Positions 34,337-42,493 of a stretch of 64,000 bases of DNA are shown piece by piece. Made by a program: the position numbers and the translations under genes. Source of the DNA: Methylobacterium fujisawaense (lineage in GTDB: Bacteria; Pseudomonadota; Alphaproteobacteria; Rhizobiales; Beijerinckiaceae); assembly GCF_014138435.1 (NCBI RefSeq), contig NZ_JACJIM010000007.1, forward strand, positions 124,001 to 188,000, in the 5' to 3' direction. The notes beneath the pieces are model-generated. The model was not told where the DNA came from, ran no database searches, and saw only the letters and a list, made by a program, of their open reading frames with translations. The first letter of the stretch is position 1. Each line of letters starts with the position of its first letter.

Positions 34337-36066
34337 ACGCATTCGCCCACCTCCTCGACCGCCTCGCCTACGAGCCGCGCCGCAACGCCAAGTTGCGGAT
34401 GCTGCAGGACTACTTTTCGCGCACCCCCGATCCTGAACGCGGCTACGCGCTCGGCGCCATGACCGGCACGCTGAGCTTCCGCGAGGCCAAGCCGGCGCTG
34501 ATCCGCGGACTCGTCGAGGAGCGGATCGACCCGGTCCTGTTCCGGCTGTCGCATAACTACGTCGGGGATCTCGCCGAGACGACGGCGCTGATCTGGCCCG
34601 TCCCATCTCTCTCCCCCCCCGCAGAGGCGGGAGGGGATGGGGCCGCCGGGATCGGCCACAACAACCCGCCGCCACCGAGTCTGGCCGAAGTCGTCGAGAC
34701 GCTCAGCACGATCCCCAAGCGCGAGCTCTCCCGTCACCTCGCCGGCTGGCTCGATGCCCTCGACGAGACCGGGCGCTGGGCGCTCCTGAAGCTCGTCACC
34801 GGCAACCTGCGGGTCGGCGTCTCGGCGCGGCTCGCCAAGACGGCCGTCGGCGCCTTGGGCGGCCACGAGGCCGATGCCGTGGAGGAGGTCTGGCACGGGC
34901 TGACCCCGCCCTTCGCGACCCTGTTCGCCTGGGTCGAGGGCCGGGCCGAGCGGCCCGAGACCCTGAATCCCGCCCCGTTCCGGCCGCCGATGCTGTCGCA
35001 CCCGATCGAGGAGGAGGCCGACCTCGAGAAGCTGGAGCCCGAGGCCTTCTCGGCCGAGTGGAAGTGGGACGGCATCCGCGTCCAGCTCGTCGGCGGCCCC
35101 GACCGGGCGGGTCAGCAAGTCGGAAAGGTCTATTCCCGCACCGGCGAGGACATCACCGGGGCGTTCCCGGATCTCGCCGAGGCCATCACCTTCACGGGGG
35201 CGATCGACGGCGAATTGCTGATCCTGCGCGAGCGGCGCGTGCAGAGCTTCAACGTCCTCCAGCAGCGCCTGAACCGGAAGGCGGTGACGGCCAAGCTCCT
35301 GGAGGAGTTTCCCGCCCATGTCCGGGCCTACGACCTCCTCACCCTCGCGGGCGAGGACCTGCGGGCCGAACCCTTCGAGGCCCGGCGGGAGAAGCTGGAG
35401 GCGCTGGTCACCCGCCTCGACCACGCGCGGATCGACATCTCGCCCCGTGTGCCCTTCGCGGATTGGGCGGCGCTGGCAGCCGCCCGGGCGGATCCGGCCT
35501 CGGTGGGGGCGGGCGAGGATGCCGACGCCATCGAGGGCGTGATGCTCAAGCGCCGGAACAGCCCCTACCTGCCGGGCCGTCCCAAGGGACCGTGGTGGAA
35601 GTGGAAGCGCGAGCCGCACATCGTCGACGCCGTGATGATGTACGCCCAGCGCGGGCACGGGAAGCGCTCGTCCTTCTACTCGGACTACACGTTCGGGGTC
35701 TGGCGGGCGGCGCCCGAGGGCGGCGACGAGCTGGTGCCGGTGGGCAAGGCCTATCACGGCTTCACCGACGCGGAACTCGCCAAGCTCGACCGCTACGTCC
35801 GCAACAACACCACCAAGCGCTTCGGCCCGGTGCGCGAGGTCGCCCATGGACGCGACGCCGGGCTGGTGCTGGAGATCGCCTTCGAGGGCGTCCAGCGTTC
35901 GACCCGGCACAAATCGGGGGTGGCGATGCGCTTCCCCCGGGTCAGCCGCATCCGCTGGGACAAGCCGCCCGCCGAGGCCGACCGGATCGACGTGCTGGAA
36001 CGGATCCTCGCTCGCGGCGAGCGCGAGATCGCGCCGGGGGCGACCCTGATGGAGGAGACCGGATGA
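34333..36066 (+). CDS. ATP-dependent DNA ligase (LigB/cisplatin-resistance type)
   Basis: A 577-residue ATP-dependent DNA ligase. It has an N-terminal DNA-binding domain, the nucleotidyltransferase domain with the adenylated lysine K244 in EWKWDGIR, GAIDGELLI, EGVMLKRRNSPY and KGPWWKWKREP, and a C-terminal OB fold (AYHGFTDAEL, FEGVQRSTRHKSG). GTG 34333 overlaps the exonuclease stop. Residues about 90-105 come from a palindromic DNA repeat inserted in frame and are followed by the peptide IGHNNPPPP; both fall in the linker of the N-terminal domain. The reading frame is intact, so the enzyme is probably functional. Confidence 0.94.
   Translation: MNAFAHLLDRLAYEPRRNAKLRMLQDYFSRTPDPERGYALGAMTGTLSFREAKPALIRGLVEERIDPVLFRLSHNYVGDLAETTALIWPVPSLSPPAEAGGDGAAGIGHNNPPPPSLAEVVETLSTIPKRELSRHLAGWLDALDETGRWALLKLVTGNLRVGVSARLAKTAVGALGGHEADAVEEVWHGLTPPFATLFAWVEGRAERPETLNPAPFRPPMLSHPIEEEADLEKLEPEAFSAEWKWDGIRVQLVGGPDRAGQQVGKVYSRTGEDITGAFPDLAEAITFTGAIDGELLILRERRVQSFNVLQQRLNRKAVTAKLLEEFPAHVRAYDLLTLAGEDLRAEPFEARREKLEALVTRLDHARIDISPRVPFADWAALAAARADPASVGAGEDADAIEGVMLKRRNSPYLPGRPKGPWWKWKREPHIVDAVMMYAQRGHGKRSSFYSDYTFGVWRAAPEGGDELVPVGKAYHGFTDAELAKLDRYVRNNTTKRFGPVREVAHGRDAGLVLEIAFEGVQRSTRHKSGVAMRFPRVSRIRWDKPPAEADRIDVLERILARGEREIAPGATLMEETG
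34602..34642. repeat. palindromic repeat inserted in frame in the ligase gene
   Basis: CCCATCTCTCTCCCCCCCCGC (34603 onward) is followed by AGAG and the partly complementary GCGGGAGGGGATGGG (34627-34641). Read on the minus strand it translates as the HPLPPLRGGRE pattern that is often seen in over-called intergenic frames of related genomes, so I take it as a copy of a dispersed palindromic element. It adds about 14 residues to the ligase. Confidence 0.55.
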
Positions 36067-36545
36067 GACGGGGAAACACCAGGGCCGGCACGATCGGTCC
36101 GGTCGAGGCGCTGGCCTCCGGCGCCGTTGAGCGCCACGCGAGCGGGCGCCTCACCATCGCAACCGCGGGGCCGGGCTTCACGGATTTCACCGCCGCGGTG
36201 GCGGCCTTCGTGCGCGGCAGCGGCATCCGGGACGGTCTCGTCACGGTGTTCTGCCGGCACACCTCGGCCTCGCTCACCATCCAGGAGAATGCCGACCCCG
36301 ACGTCCAGACCGACCTGATGACCGCGCTGGACGGGTTCGCGCCGCGGCAGGCCGGCTACGTCCACGGCGCCGAGGGACCGGACGACATGCCGGCCCATAT
36401 CCGCACCCTGGTCACCGATTCGGCCCTCACCATCCCGCTGGTCGACGGAACGCTGGCGCTCGGCACGTGGCAGGGGATCTACCTGATCGAGCACCGCGAC
36501 CGGCCGCATCGGCGGGAGATCGTGCTGAGCGCCCTCGGGGCCTGA
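36063..36545 (+). CDS. YjbQ/UPF0047-family protein
   Basis: A 160-residue YjbQ (UPF0047) protein: FTDFTAAVAAFVRGSGIRDGLV, then VFCRHTSASLTIQENADPDVQTDL and PLVDGTLALGTWQGIYLIEHRD, with the conserved histidines and glutamates near the presumed active site. Family members have weak thiamine-phosphate synthase activity; the real role is unknown. ATG 36063 overlaps the ligase stop (ATGA), so this gene is the third member of the coupled exonuclease-ligase-yjbQ unit. Confidence 0.92.
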   Translation: MRRGNTRAGTIGPVEALASGAVERHASGRLTIATAGPGFTDFTAAVAAFVRGSGIRDGLVTVFCRHTSASLTIQENADPDVQTDLMTALDGFAPRQAGYVHGAEGPDDMPAHIRTLVTDSALTIPLVDGTLALGTWQGIYLIEHRDRPHRREIVLSALGA

Positions 36546-36666
36546 CGCCTCCACGGTCGCCGCAGGTGGAGCGAAGCGACCCGGGCCAGTGCGACCGGAT
36601 CGGGCTCGGCGCGGCGGGATTGCGGCGCCCCGCTACCCCCGACGCCCCCGGGCCGGCTCAGCAACA

Positions 36667-36693
36667 TGTGTAAACACACCGTCGGTTAACCAT
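36667..36693 (+). promoter_or_regulatory. CtrA-like half-site and dyad upstream of the hook-type gene
   Basis: TTAACCAT at 36686-36693 equals the 8-base CtrA half-site known from alphaproteobacteria and is part of the palindrome GGTTAACC. A short dyad TGTGT-AA-ACACA lies just upstream at 36667-36678. The distance to the start codon is about 65 bases. Confidence 0.45.
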
Positions 36694-36756
36694 AGTGCAC
36701 GCCTATGGGTCGTCGTCGGATCGGGAGCCGTGCCGCTCCGGCGAATGGAGACCCCG

Positions 36757-37548
36757 ATGGGCCTTTTCACCGCGCTCTCGAATTCGATTTCCGGCGCCTC
36801 GGCGCAGTCGCTGGCCCTGAACAACATCTCGGGGAACATCGCCAACACCCAGACGGCGGGGTTCAAGTCCACCGAGACGAGCTTCGCCGACATGCTGGCC
36901 GAGACCGATCGCAGCACACAGCTGGCCGGCGGGGTGTCGCCGGGCACGCGCAACAGCCTGAACATCCAGGGTACGGTGCAGTCGACCGGCGTATCGACCA
37001 ATCTCGCCATCTCGGGCAACGGCTATTTCATCGTCCGGAAGAACACCGGGACGACCCAGAGCCCGAGCTTCACCGGGGATACCGGCTACACGCGACGCGG
37101 CGACTTCGCTCCGGACGCCAGCGGCTATCTCAGCAACGGTGCGGGCTACTACCTGTTCGCCGGCCCGTCGGCGACCGCGCCCGTCCAAGTCCCCACCGGC
37201 GCCAATACCCTGTCGAGCCTCACGGTCTCGCCGGCCGGCACGCTCACCGGCACGGCCGCGGATGGCAGCTCCGTGGCGCTCGGCTCGCTGCAGCTGGCGC
37301 AGTTCGGACTGCAGGACAATCTCGCTTCCCTCGACGGGGGGACCTACGTGGCGACGGGTCAGTCGGGCACGCCGAGCTACGGCCTCAACGGCGCGACCAT
37401 CGCCGCCGGCTCCGTGGAGCAGTCGAACGCCAGCATCTCGGATCAGTTCTCGAAGATGATCGAGACCCAGCAGGCCTATACCGCCAACACCAAGGTCATG
37501 AGCACCACCGACCAGATGCTGCAGGACGCCATCGCGATGTACACCTGA
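36757..37548 (+). CDS. flagellar hook/rod-type protein (FlgE/F/G family)
   Basis: A 263-residue protein with the paired signatures of flagellar axial proteins: N-terminal GLFTALSNSISGASAQSLA, NNISGNIANTQTAGFKS, and C-terminal SNASISDQFSKMIETQQAYTANTKVM, MLQDAIAMY. The middle has the NGYFIVRKN and YTRRGDFAPDASGYL segments of the hook family. Length is close to FlgG/FlgF and shorter than a typical hook protein FlgE. No other flagellar gene is present in the window, so the exact role (rod, hook, or paralogue) is open. ATG 36757 has GGAG upstream; ATG 36745 is the alternative. Confidence 0.85.
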   Translation: MGLFTALSNSISGASAQSLALNNISGNIANTQTAGFKSTETSFADMLAETDRSTQLAGGVSPGTRNSLNIQGTVQSTGVSTNLAISGNGYFIVRKNTGTTQSPSFTGDTGYTRRGDFAPDASGYLSNGAGYYLFAGPSATAPVQVPTGANTLSSLTVSPAGTLTGTAADGSSVALGSLQLAQFGLQDNLASLDGGTYVATGQSGTPSYGLNGATIAAGSVEQSNASISDQFSKMIETQQAYTANTKVMSTTDQMLQDAIAMYT

Positions 37549-37591
37549 CGCGGTAGCGGGGCGGCCCGAGCGGTCGTCCAGGATCAGGGTG

Positions 37592-37608
37592 GCCCCCGGG
37601 ACGGGGGC
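37592..37608 (+). terminator. weak hairpin after the hook-type gene
   Basis: GCCCCC (37592-37597) and GGGGGC (37603-37608) form a six-base-pair stem around GGGAC between the convergent hook-type and efflux genes. Without a T-run the call is tentative. Confidence 0.3.
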
Positions 37609-37648
37609 GAATGTCAGGACGCGGTCGGTCACGACACGGGGCAACCGG

Positions 37649-39184
37649 TCACAGGAACTTCAGCGGGTCCTTCTCGGGCGGGGGCGGCGCCACGTCGGCG
37701 CGGTTCCACCAGCCGCCGCCCAGGGCCACGAACAGGGCGGCGGTGTCGGCGTACTGCGTGGCGCGCGCCGCGGCCGAGGTGACCAGCGCCGAGAGGTAAC
37801 CCTGCTGGGCGATCAGCACCTGCGAGGAGGTGATCGCCCCCGCCGTGTATTGCTTGCGGATCAGCCCCAGGCTCTGGTTCGTGGCGCTCACCGCCGCGTC
37901 GGCGGCGGCCACGGCCTTCGCGTCGGCCTGGAGCGCCCGCAGCGCGTCGGCGACGTTCTGGAAGGCGGTGATCACCGTCGCCTTGTACTGCGCCTGCGCC
38001 ACCGTCAGCGATTCCTCGGCGGCGCGCTGCCGCCGGAACAGGGTGCCGGCATCGAAGATCGGCGCCGTCGCCTGCCCGATGATCGTGAAGAACGCCGCCC
38101 CCGGACTTGTGACCTGAGCGATCCGGGTGGCGCTGGAGCCGCCCGTGGCGGTCAGGCTGAATTGCGGCAGGCGGTTCGCCACCGCGACGCCCACCGTGGC
38201 GCTCGCCTGCTGCACCAGGGCCTCCGCCGCCTTCACGTCGGGCCGCTGCTGCACGAGCCGCGAGGGCAGGCTCACCGGGAGCCGCGTCGGCAGGCGCAGG
38301 GCGGCGAGGTCGAAGGTCTCGGAGACCTCGTCCGAGGGCAGGCGCCCGGCCAGCGCGGTGAGCAGGTTGCGCTGCTGCGCGAGCGCCTTCTCCAGCGGAG
38401 GCAGCAGCTGCTGCGACAGCGCCAGCGCCGCCTGCTGCTGCACCACGTCGGCCCCGGCAATCTGCCCCAGGGAGAGCTGCTTGTTGTAGAGCTGCAGCAC
38501 CTCGGTCTGCGCCTGGATCACCTTGCGGGTCGCGTCGATCTGCGCCCGCAGGGACGCCTCCTGGATCGCGGCGGCGACCACGTTGGCGGTCAGGCTCAGA
38601 TAGGCCGCCTCCAGCTGGAAGCGCTGGTTCTCGGTGGTGGCCTCCAGGGCCTCGATCTGCCGGCGGTTCCCGCCGAACACATCCGGATTGTACGAGACCA
38701 CCGCCTGCGGCGTGGAGAGGCTGTAGAGATACTGGTTCTGGTTGTTGAGGGGCGATTGCAGGTCGAGGCCGGGCGCCTGGGCGCCCTGGATCTGCGGGGT
38801 CGCGGTCAGGCTCGGATAGAGCGTGCCCTTCTGGGCCAGCACGTTCTGCTGCGCCACCCGCAGGGAGGCCTGCGCGGCCTCCAGCGTCGGGTTGTTGGCG
38901 AGGGCCTGCTCCACGAGGCGGTTCAGCGCCTTCGAATGGAACAGGGTCCACCACTGGCCGGGGATGTCGGCGCCGGAGACGAAGCTCTGGTCGGCCGAGC
39001 CGCCCTGCCGGGTCCGGATCTTGTCGGCCGCGGAGGGATTCTGCAGCGGCTCCTTGGTGTAGCGGCCGACCGGCGGGTCCTCGGGCGGCACGAAGTTCGG
39101 GCCGACCGCGCAGGCCGACAGGCACAGGGAGGCCGCCAGCACAGCGGCTGCCCGTCTGCACCGTCCCGGCGCAAAGTCCACCAT
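37649..39184 (-). CDS. outer-membrane efflux lipoprotein (NodT family)
   Basis: A 511-residue TolC-like outer-membrane factor of the NodT group. The signal peptide ends in a lipobox (SLCLSAC-AVGP), so the protein is probably lipidated, then YTKEPLQNPSA and QWWTLFHSKALNRLVEQALANNPTLEAAQASLRVAQ give the family start. Two internally repeated coiled-coil halves follow. It is the last gene of the leftward adaptor-pump-channel set, 143 bases after the pump gene. The start is ATG 39184 (MVDFAPG); the open frame far upstream is antisense shadow of the pump gene. Confidence 0.93.
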   Translation of the reverse strand: MVDFAPGRCRRAAAVLAASLCLSACAVGPNFVPPEDPPVGRYTKEPLQNPSAADKIRTRQGGSADQSFVSGADIPGQWWTLFHSKALNRLVEQALANNPTLEAAQASLRVAQQNVLAQKGTLYPSLTATPQIQGAQAPGLDLQSPLNNQNQYLYSLSTPQAVVSYNPDVFGGNRRQIEALEATTENQRFQLEAAYLSLTANVVAAAIQEASLRAQIDATRKVIQAQTEVLQLYNKQLSLGQIAGADVVQQQAALALSQQLLPPLEKALAQQRNLLTALAGRLPSDEVSETFDLAALRLPTRLPVSLPSRLVQQRPDVKAAEALVQQASATVGVAVANRLPQFSLTATGGSSATRIAQVTSPGAAFFTIIGQATAPIFDAGTLFRRQRAAEESLTVAQAQYKATVITAFQNVADALRALQADAKAVAAADAAVSATNQSLGLIRKQYTAGAITSSQVLIAQQGYLSALVTSAAARATQYADTAALFVALGGGWWNRADVAPPPPEKDPLKFL

Positions 39185-39327
39185 CCCGCCCCCGAAAACC
39201 CCACCTCGGTAGAGCGGCGCGGACCGCATCCAAGTCAATGCAACTGTCCCCTGTTGGCGCCCGCGGGGATGCCGTTGTGGCGCCCCTGCAACGGGCAGAG
39301 CCCCCGCCCGTGCGGTCGTGAACCGGC

Positions 39328-42300
39328 TCACGCGGCGGCCCGATGCGCGGACCGGGCCTGTGCGTCCGGGTTCGGGTGCCGTCGGGAGAACAGGGAGATC
39401 AGCACCGGCACGACCACGAGGATCAGGTTCGGCGCCAGGATGATGCCGCCCACCACCACGAGCGCCAGCGGCTTCTGCACCTGCGAGCCGATGCCGGTGG
39501 AGACCGCCGCCGGCAGCAGGCCGACGCAGGCCGCCACGCAGGTCATCATCACCGGGCGCATGCGCACCACGGCGGCGTGCCAGACCGCCTCCTGCCGCTT
39601 CCAGCCTTCGTCGAGCAGCTGGTTGTAGTAGGCGAGCAGGATCACGCCCTCCATGGTCGAGATCCCGAACAGCGCGATGAAGCCGATCGCCGCCGAGATC
39701 GAGAACGGCGTGCCGGTCAGCGCCAGGGCGAAGATGCCGCCGATCATCGCCATCGGGATCACCGACAGGGTCAGCAGCATGTCGGCCACCGACGAGAAGT
39801 TGATGTAGAGGAGCAGCGCGATCAGCAGCAGCGTGATCGGCACCACGAGGCTGAGCCGGGTGGCCGCCTCCTTCAGGTTGGTGAACTGCCCGACCCATTC
39901 CAGCCGGTAGCCCGGCGGCAGGTCCACCGCGTCGGCGACCTTGCGCTGCGCCTCGATCACCGCGCTGCCGAGGTCGCGGCCGCGCACCGAGAACTTCACC
40001 GGGATGTAGCGCTCCTGGTCCTCGCGGTAGATGAACGAGGCCCCCGAGACGAGGTCGACATCGGCGATCTCGGAGAGCGGCACCTGGATGACGCCGCCGT
40101 TGGGGTTCTGGGCACCGACCGCGATGTTGCGGATGCCGGCCAGCGACGAGCGGTACTCCTTGGCGAGCCGCACCCGCATCGGGAAGTGACGGTCCGAGCC
40201 GTACTCGTAGAGGTCGCCCGCGGTCTGGCCGCCGATCGCCGCCTGGATGGTGGTGTTCACGTCGCTGATCGAGAGGCCGTAGCGGGCGGCCTTGTGGCGG
40301 TCGACATCGATCCGCACCGTCGGCTGGCCGAGGGATTCGAAGACCGACAGGTCGGTGACGCCCGGGACGCTGGCGAGGGCTGCCTTCACGGCATTGGCGG
40401 TCTTGGTGAGCTGGGTGAGGTCGTTGCCGTAGATCTTGACCGAGTTCTCGCCCTTCACGCCCGAGGCGGCCTCCTGGACGTTGTCCTCGATATACTGCGA
40501 GAAGTTGAACTCGATGCCGGGAAACTCCGCCTCCAGCTTCTTGCTCAGGTCCTGGATCAGCGTCTCCTTGTCGAGGCCCTTGCGCCACTGGTCGATGGGC
40601 TTGAGCGGCGCCAGGATCTCGACGTTGAAGAAGCCCGTGGCGTCGGTCCCGTCGTTCGGGCGGCCCTGGTGCGACAGGACGGTGGTGACCTCCGGGACCT
40701 CCTGGAAGATCTTGCGCATGCGCTGGACGTAGGCGTTGCCGGCCTCCAGCGAGATCGAGGCCGGCATCGTCCCGCGCACGTAGAGATTGCCCTCCTCGAG
40801 CCGCGGCAGGAATTCGAGGCCGAGGTTGCGGGCCGTGAGCCCCGAGACCAGCAGCACCGCCAGCATCACGGCAAGCGCCAGGACGCGGTTGCGCAGGCCG
40901 AAGGCCAGCGCGCGTTCGTGGCCGACGCGCAGCACCCGCACGATGAGCGTATCGCGCTCCTCGAGCTTCTTCGGCAGCATCAGGGCCGAGAGCGCAGGCG
41001 AGACCGTGAAGGTGGCGAGCAGGCCGCCGAGCAGCGCGTACGCGTAGGTCTTGGCCATCGGGCCGAAGATGTGGCCCTCGACGCCGGTCATCGTGAACAG
41101 CGGCAGGAAGCCGACGATGATGATCGTCGCCGAGAAGAAGATCGCCCGGTTCACCTCGCGCCCGGCGACCGCGATGGTGCCGAGCCGGCCCGTCAGGCCG
41201 TCGGGCGGCGTCTCGCCCTTCACGTGGTCGGGCTCGGCGATGTGGCGGAAGACGTTCTCCACCATGATCACGGTGGCGTCGACGATCAGACCGAAATCGA
41301 TAGCGCCCAGCGACAGGAGGTTCGCCGAATCGCCGCGCACCACCAGGATCAGGATCGCGAAGCCGAGGGCGAACGGGATCGTCGCCGCCACGATGATCGC
41401 GCTGGTGAGCGAGCCCAGGAACAGCCACTGCACGACGAAGACCAGCACCACGCCGAAGACGAGGTTGTGCATCACCGTGTGGGTGGTGGTGTGGATCAGG
41501 CCCGAGCGGTCGTAGATCCGCTCGATCTTCACGTCGGGCGGCAGGATCGTGGAGCTGTTGATCTTGTCGATCTCGGCCTCGACCCGTTCCAGCGTCGGCA
41601 GGCTCTTGCCGCCGCGGGTCATGAGCACGATGCCCTCGACGATGTCGGGCTGGTTGTCGTGGCCGACGATGCCGAGGCGCGGGGCGTTCGACACGCGCAC
41701 CTCCGCCACGTCCCGCACCAGCACCGGGGTGCCGTTGACGAGGCTGATCATCGTGTCCTTGATGTCGTCCATGTCGCGGATCAGGCCAATGCCGCGCACC
41801 ACCGCCGATTGCTGGCCGACGTTCAGCGTCTGGCCGCCGACGTTGATCGAGGCGTTGTTCAGCGCGTTGGTCAGCTGCACCAGGGTCAGGCCCTGGGCCT
41901 GGAGTCGGTTCAGGTCGACCGCGACCTCGTATTCCTTGGCCTTGCCGCCGAAGGCCGTGACGTCCACGACGCCGGGGATCGCCTTGAACCGGCGCTGCAG
42001 AACCCAGTCCTGCAGGGTCTTCATGTCCATGGGCGAGTAGCCCGCCGGGCCGACGAGCTTGTAGCGCATGATCTCGCCCACCGGGCTCGTCGGCGAGATC
42101 TGCGGCGTCGCTCCGTTGGGCAGCGTCGGCGCCTGCGACAGGCGGTTGAGCACCCGCTGCAGCGCCTGCTCGTACGTGTATTCGTAGTTGAACTGGACCT
42201 TCACGTCCGAGAGGCCGAACAGCGAGATCGTCCGCACGACCTGGGCGTTGGGGATGCCGGCGAGCGCCACCTCCAGGGGGATGGTGATGTAGCGCTCGAT

Positions 42301-42477
42301 CTCGTCGGCGGACTGGCCCGGGTTCTGGGTGATCACGTCGACCAGCGGCGGGACCGGGTCTGGATAGGCCTCGATGTTGAGCTGCGTGTAGGCGCCGTAG
42401 CCGACGCCGAGCATCACGACGAACAGCAGCACCACCAGCACGCGCTGGCGCAGCGAGAAGGTGATCAGGGCGTTCAT
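39328..42477 (-). CDS. RND efflux pump, CusA/CzcA-like
   Basis: A 1049-residue inner-membrane RND transporter with twelve membrane helices and two large periplasmic loops. It starts with LITFSLRQRVLVVLLFVVMLGVGYGAYTQLNIEAYPDP and has the fourth-helix motif DFGLIVDATVIMVEN, which is near the heavy-metal-efflux motif (DFGxxVDGAVxxVEN) but has alanine in place of glycine. The motif and the N-terminus place it with the HME group and not with HAE drug pumps; the substrate may be a metal ion but this is not proven. It begins 16 bases after the adaptor gene. Confidence 0.93.
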   Translation of the reverse strand: MNALITFSLRQRVLVVLLFVVMLGVGYGAYTQLNIEAYPDPVPPLVDVITQNPGQSADEIERYITIPLEVALAGIPNAQVVRTISLFGLSDVKVQFNYEYTYEQALQRVLNRLSQAPTLPNGATPQISPTSPVGEIMRYKLVGPAGYSPMDMKTLQDWVLQRRFKAIPGVVDVTAFGGKAKEYEVAVDLNRLQAQGLTLVQLTNALNNASINVGGQTLNVGQQSAVVRGIGLIRDMDDIKDTMISLVNGTPVLVRDVAEVRVSNAPRLGIVGHDNQPDIVEGIVLMTRGGKSLPTLERVEAEIDKINSSTILPPDVKIERIYDRSGLIHTTTHTVMHNLVFGVVLVFVVQWLFLGSLTSAIIVAATIPFALGFAILILVVRGDSANLLSLGAIDFGLIVDATVIMVENVFRHIAEPDHVKGETPPDGLTGRLGTIAVAGREVNRAIFFSATIIIVGFLPLFTMTGVEGHIFGPMAKTYAYALLGGLLATFTVSPALSALMLPKKLEERDTLIVRVLRVGHERALAFGLRNRVLALAVMLAVLLVSGLTARNLGLEFLPRLEEGNLYVRGTMPASISLEAGNAYVQRMRKIFQEVPEVTTVLSHQGRPNDGTDATGFFNVEILAPLKPIDQWRKGLDKETLIQDLSKKLEAEFPGIEFNFSQYIEDNVQEAASGVKGENSVKIYGNDLTQLTKTANAVKAALASVPGVTDLSVFESLGQPTVRIDVDRHKAARYGLSISDVNTTIQAAIGGQTAGDLYEYGSDRHFPMRVRLAKEYRSSLAGIRNIAVGAQNPNGGVIQVPLSEIADVDLVSGASFIYREDQERYIPVKFSVRGRDLGSAVIEAQRKVADAVDLPPGYRLEWVGQFTNLKEAATRLSLVVPITLLLIALLLYINFSSVADMLLTLSVIPMAMIGGIFALALTGTPFSISAAIGFIALFGISTMEGVILLAYYNQLLDEGWKRQEAVWHAAVVRMRPVMMTCVAACVGLLPAAVSTGIGSQVQKPLALVVVGGIILAPNLILVVVPVLISLFSRRHPNPDAQARSAHRAAA

Positions 42478-42493
42478 CGGACCGGATCCCCGC

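Noticed and set aside
34602..34642. A frameshift or sequencing error in the ligase at the C-run
   Set aside because: The frame is intact on both sides and ligase motifs follow in the same frame, so the repeat is an in-frame insertion.
37649..41428. One continuous 1259-codon minus-strand frame suggesting a fusion between the outer-membrane factor and the pump region
   Set aside because: Upstream of 39184 this frame is out of register with the pump gene and encodes an Arg-rich shadow. The signal peptide with lipobox shows the true start.
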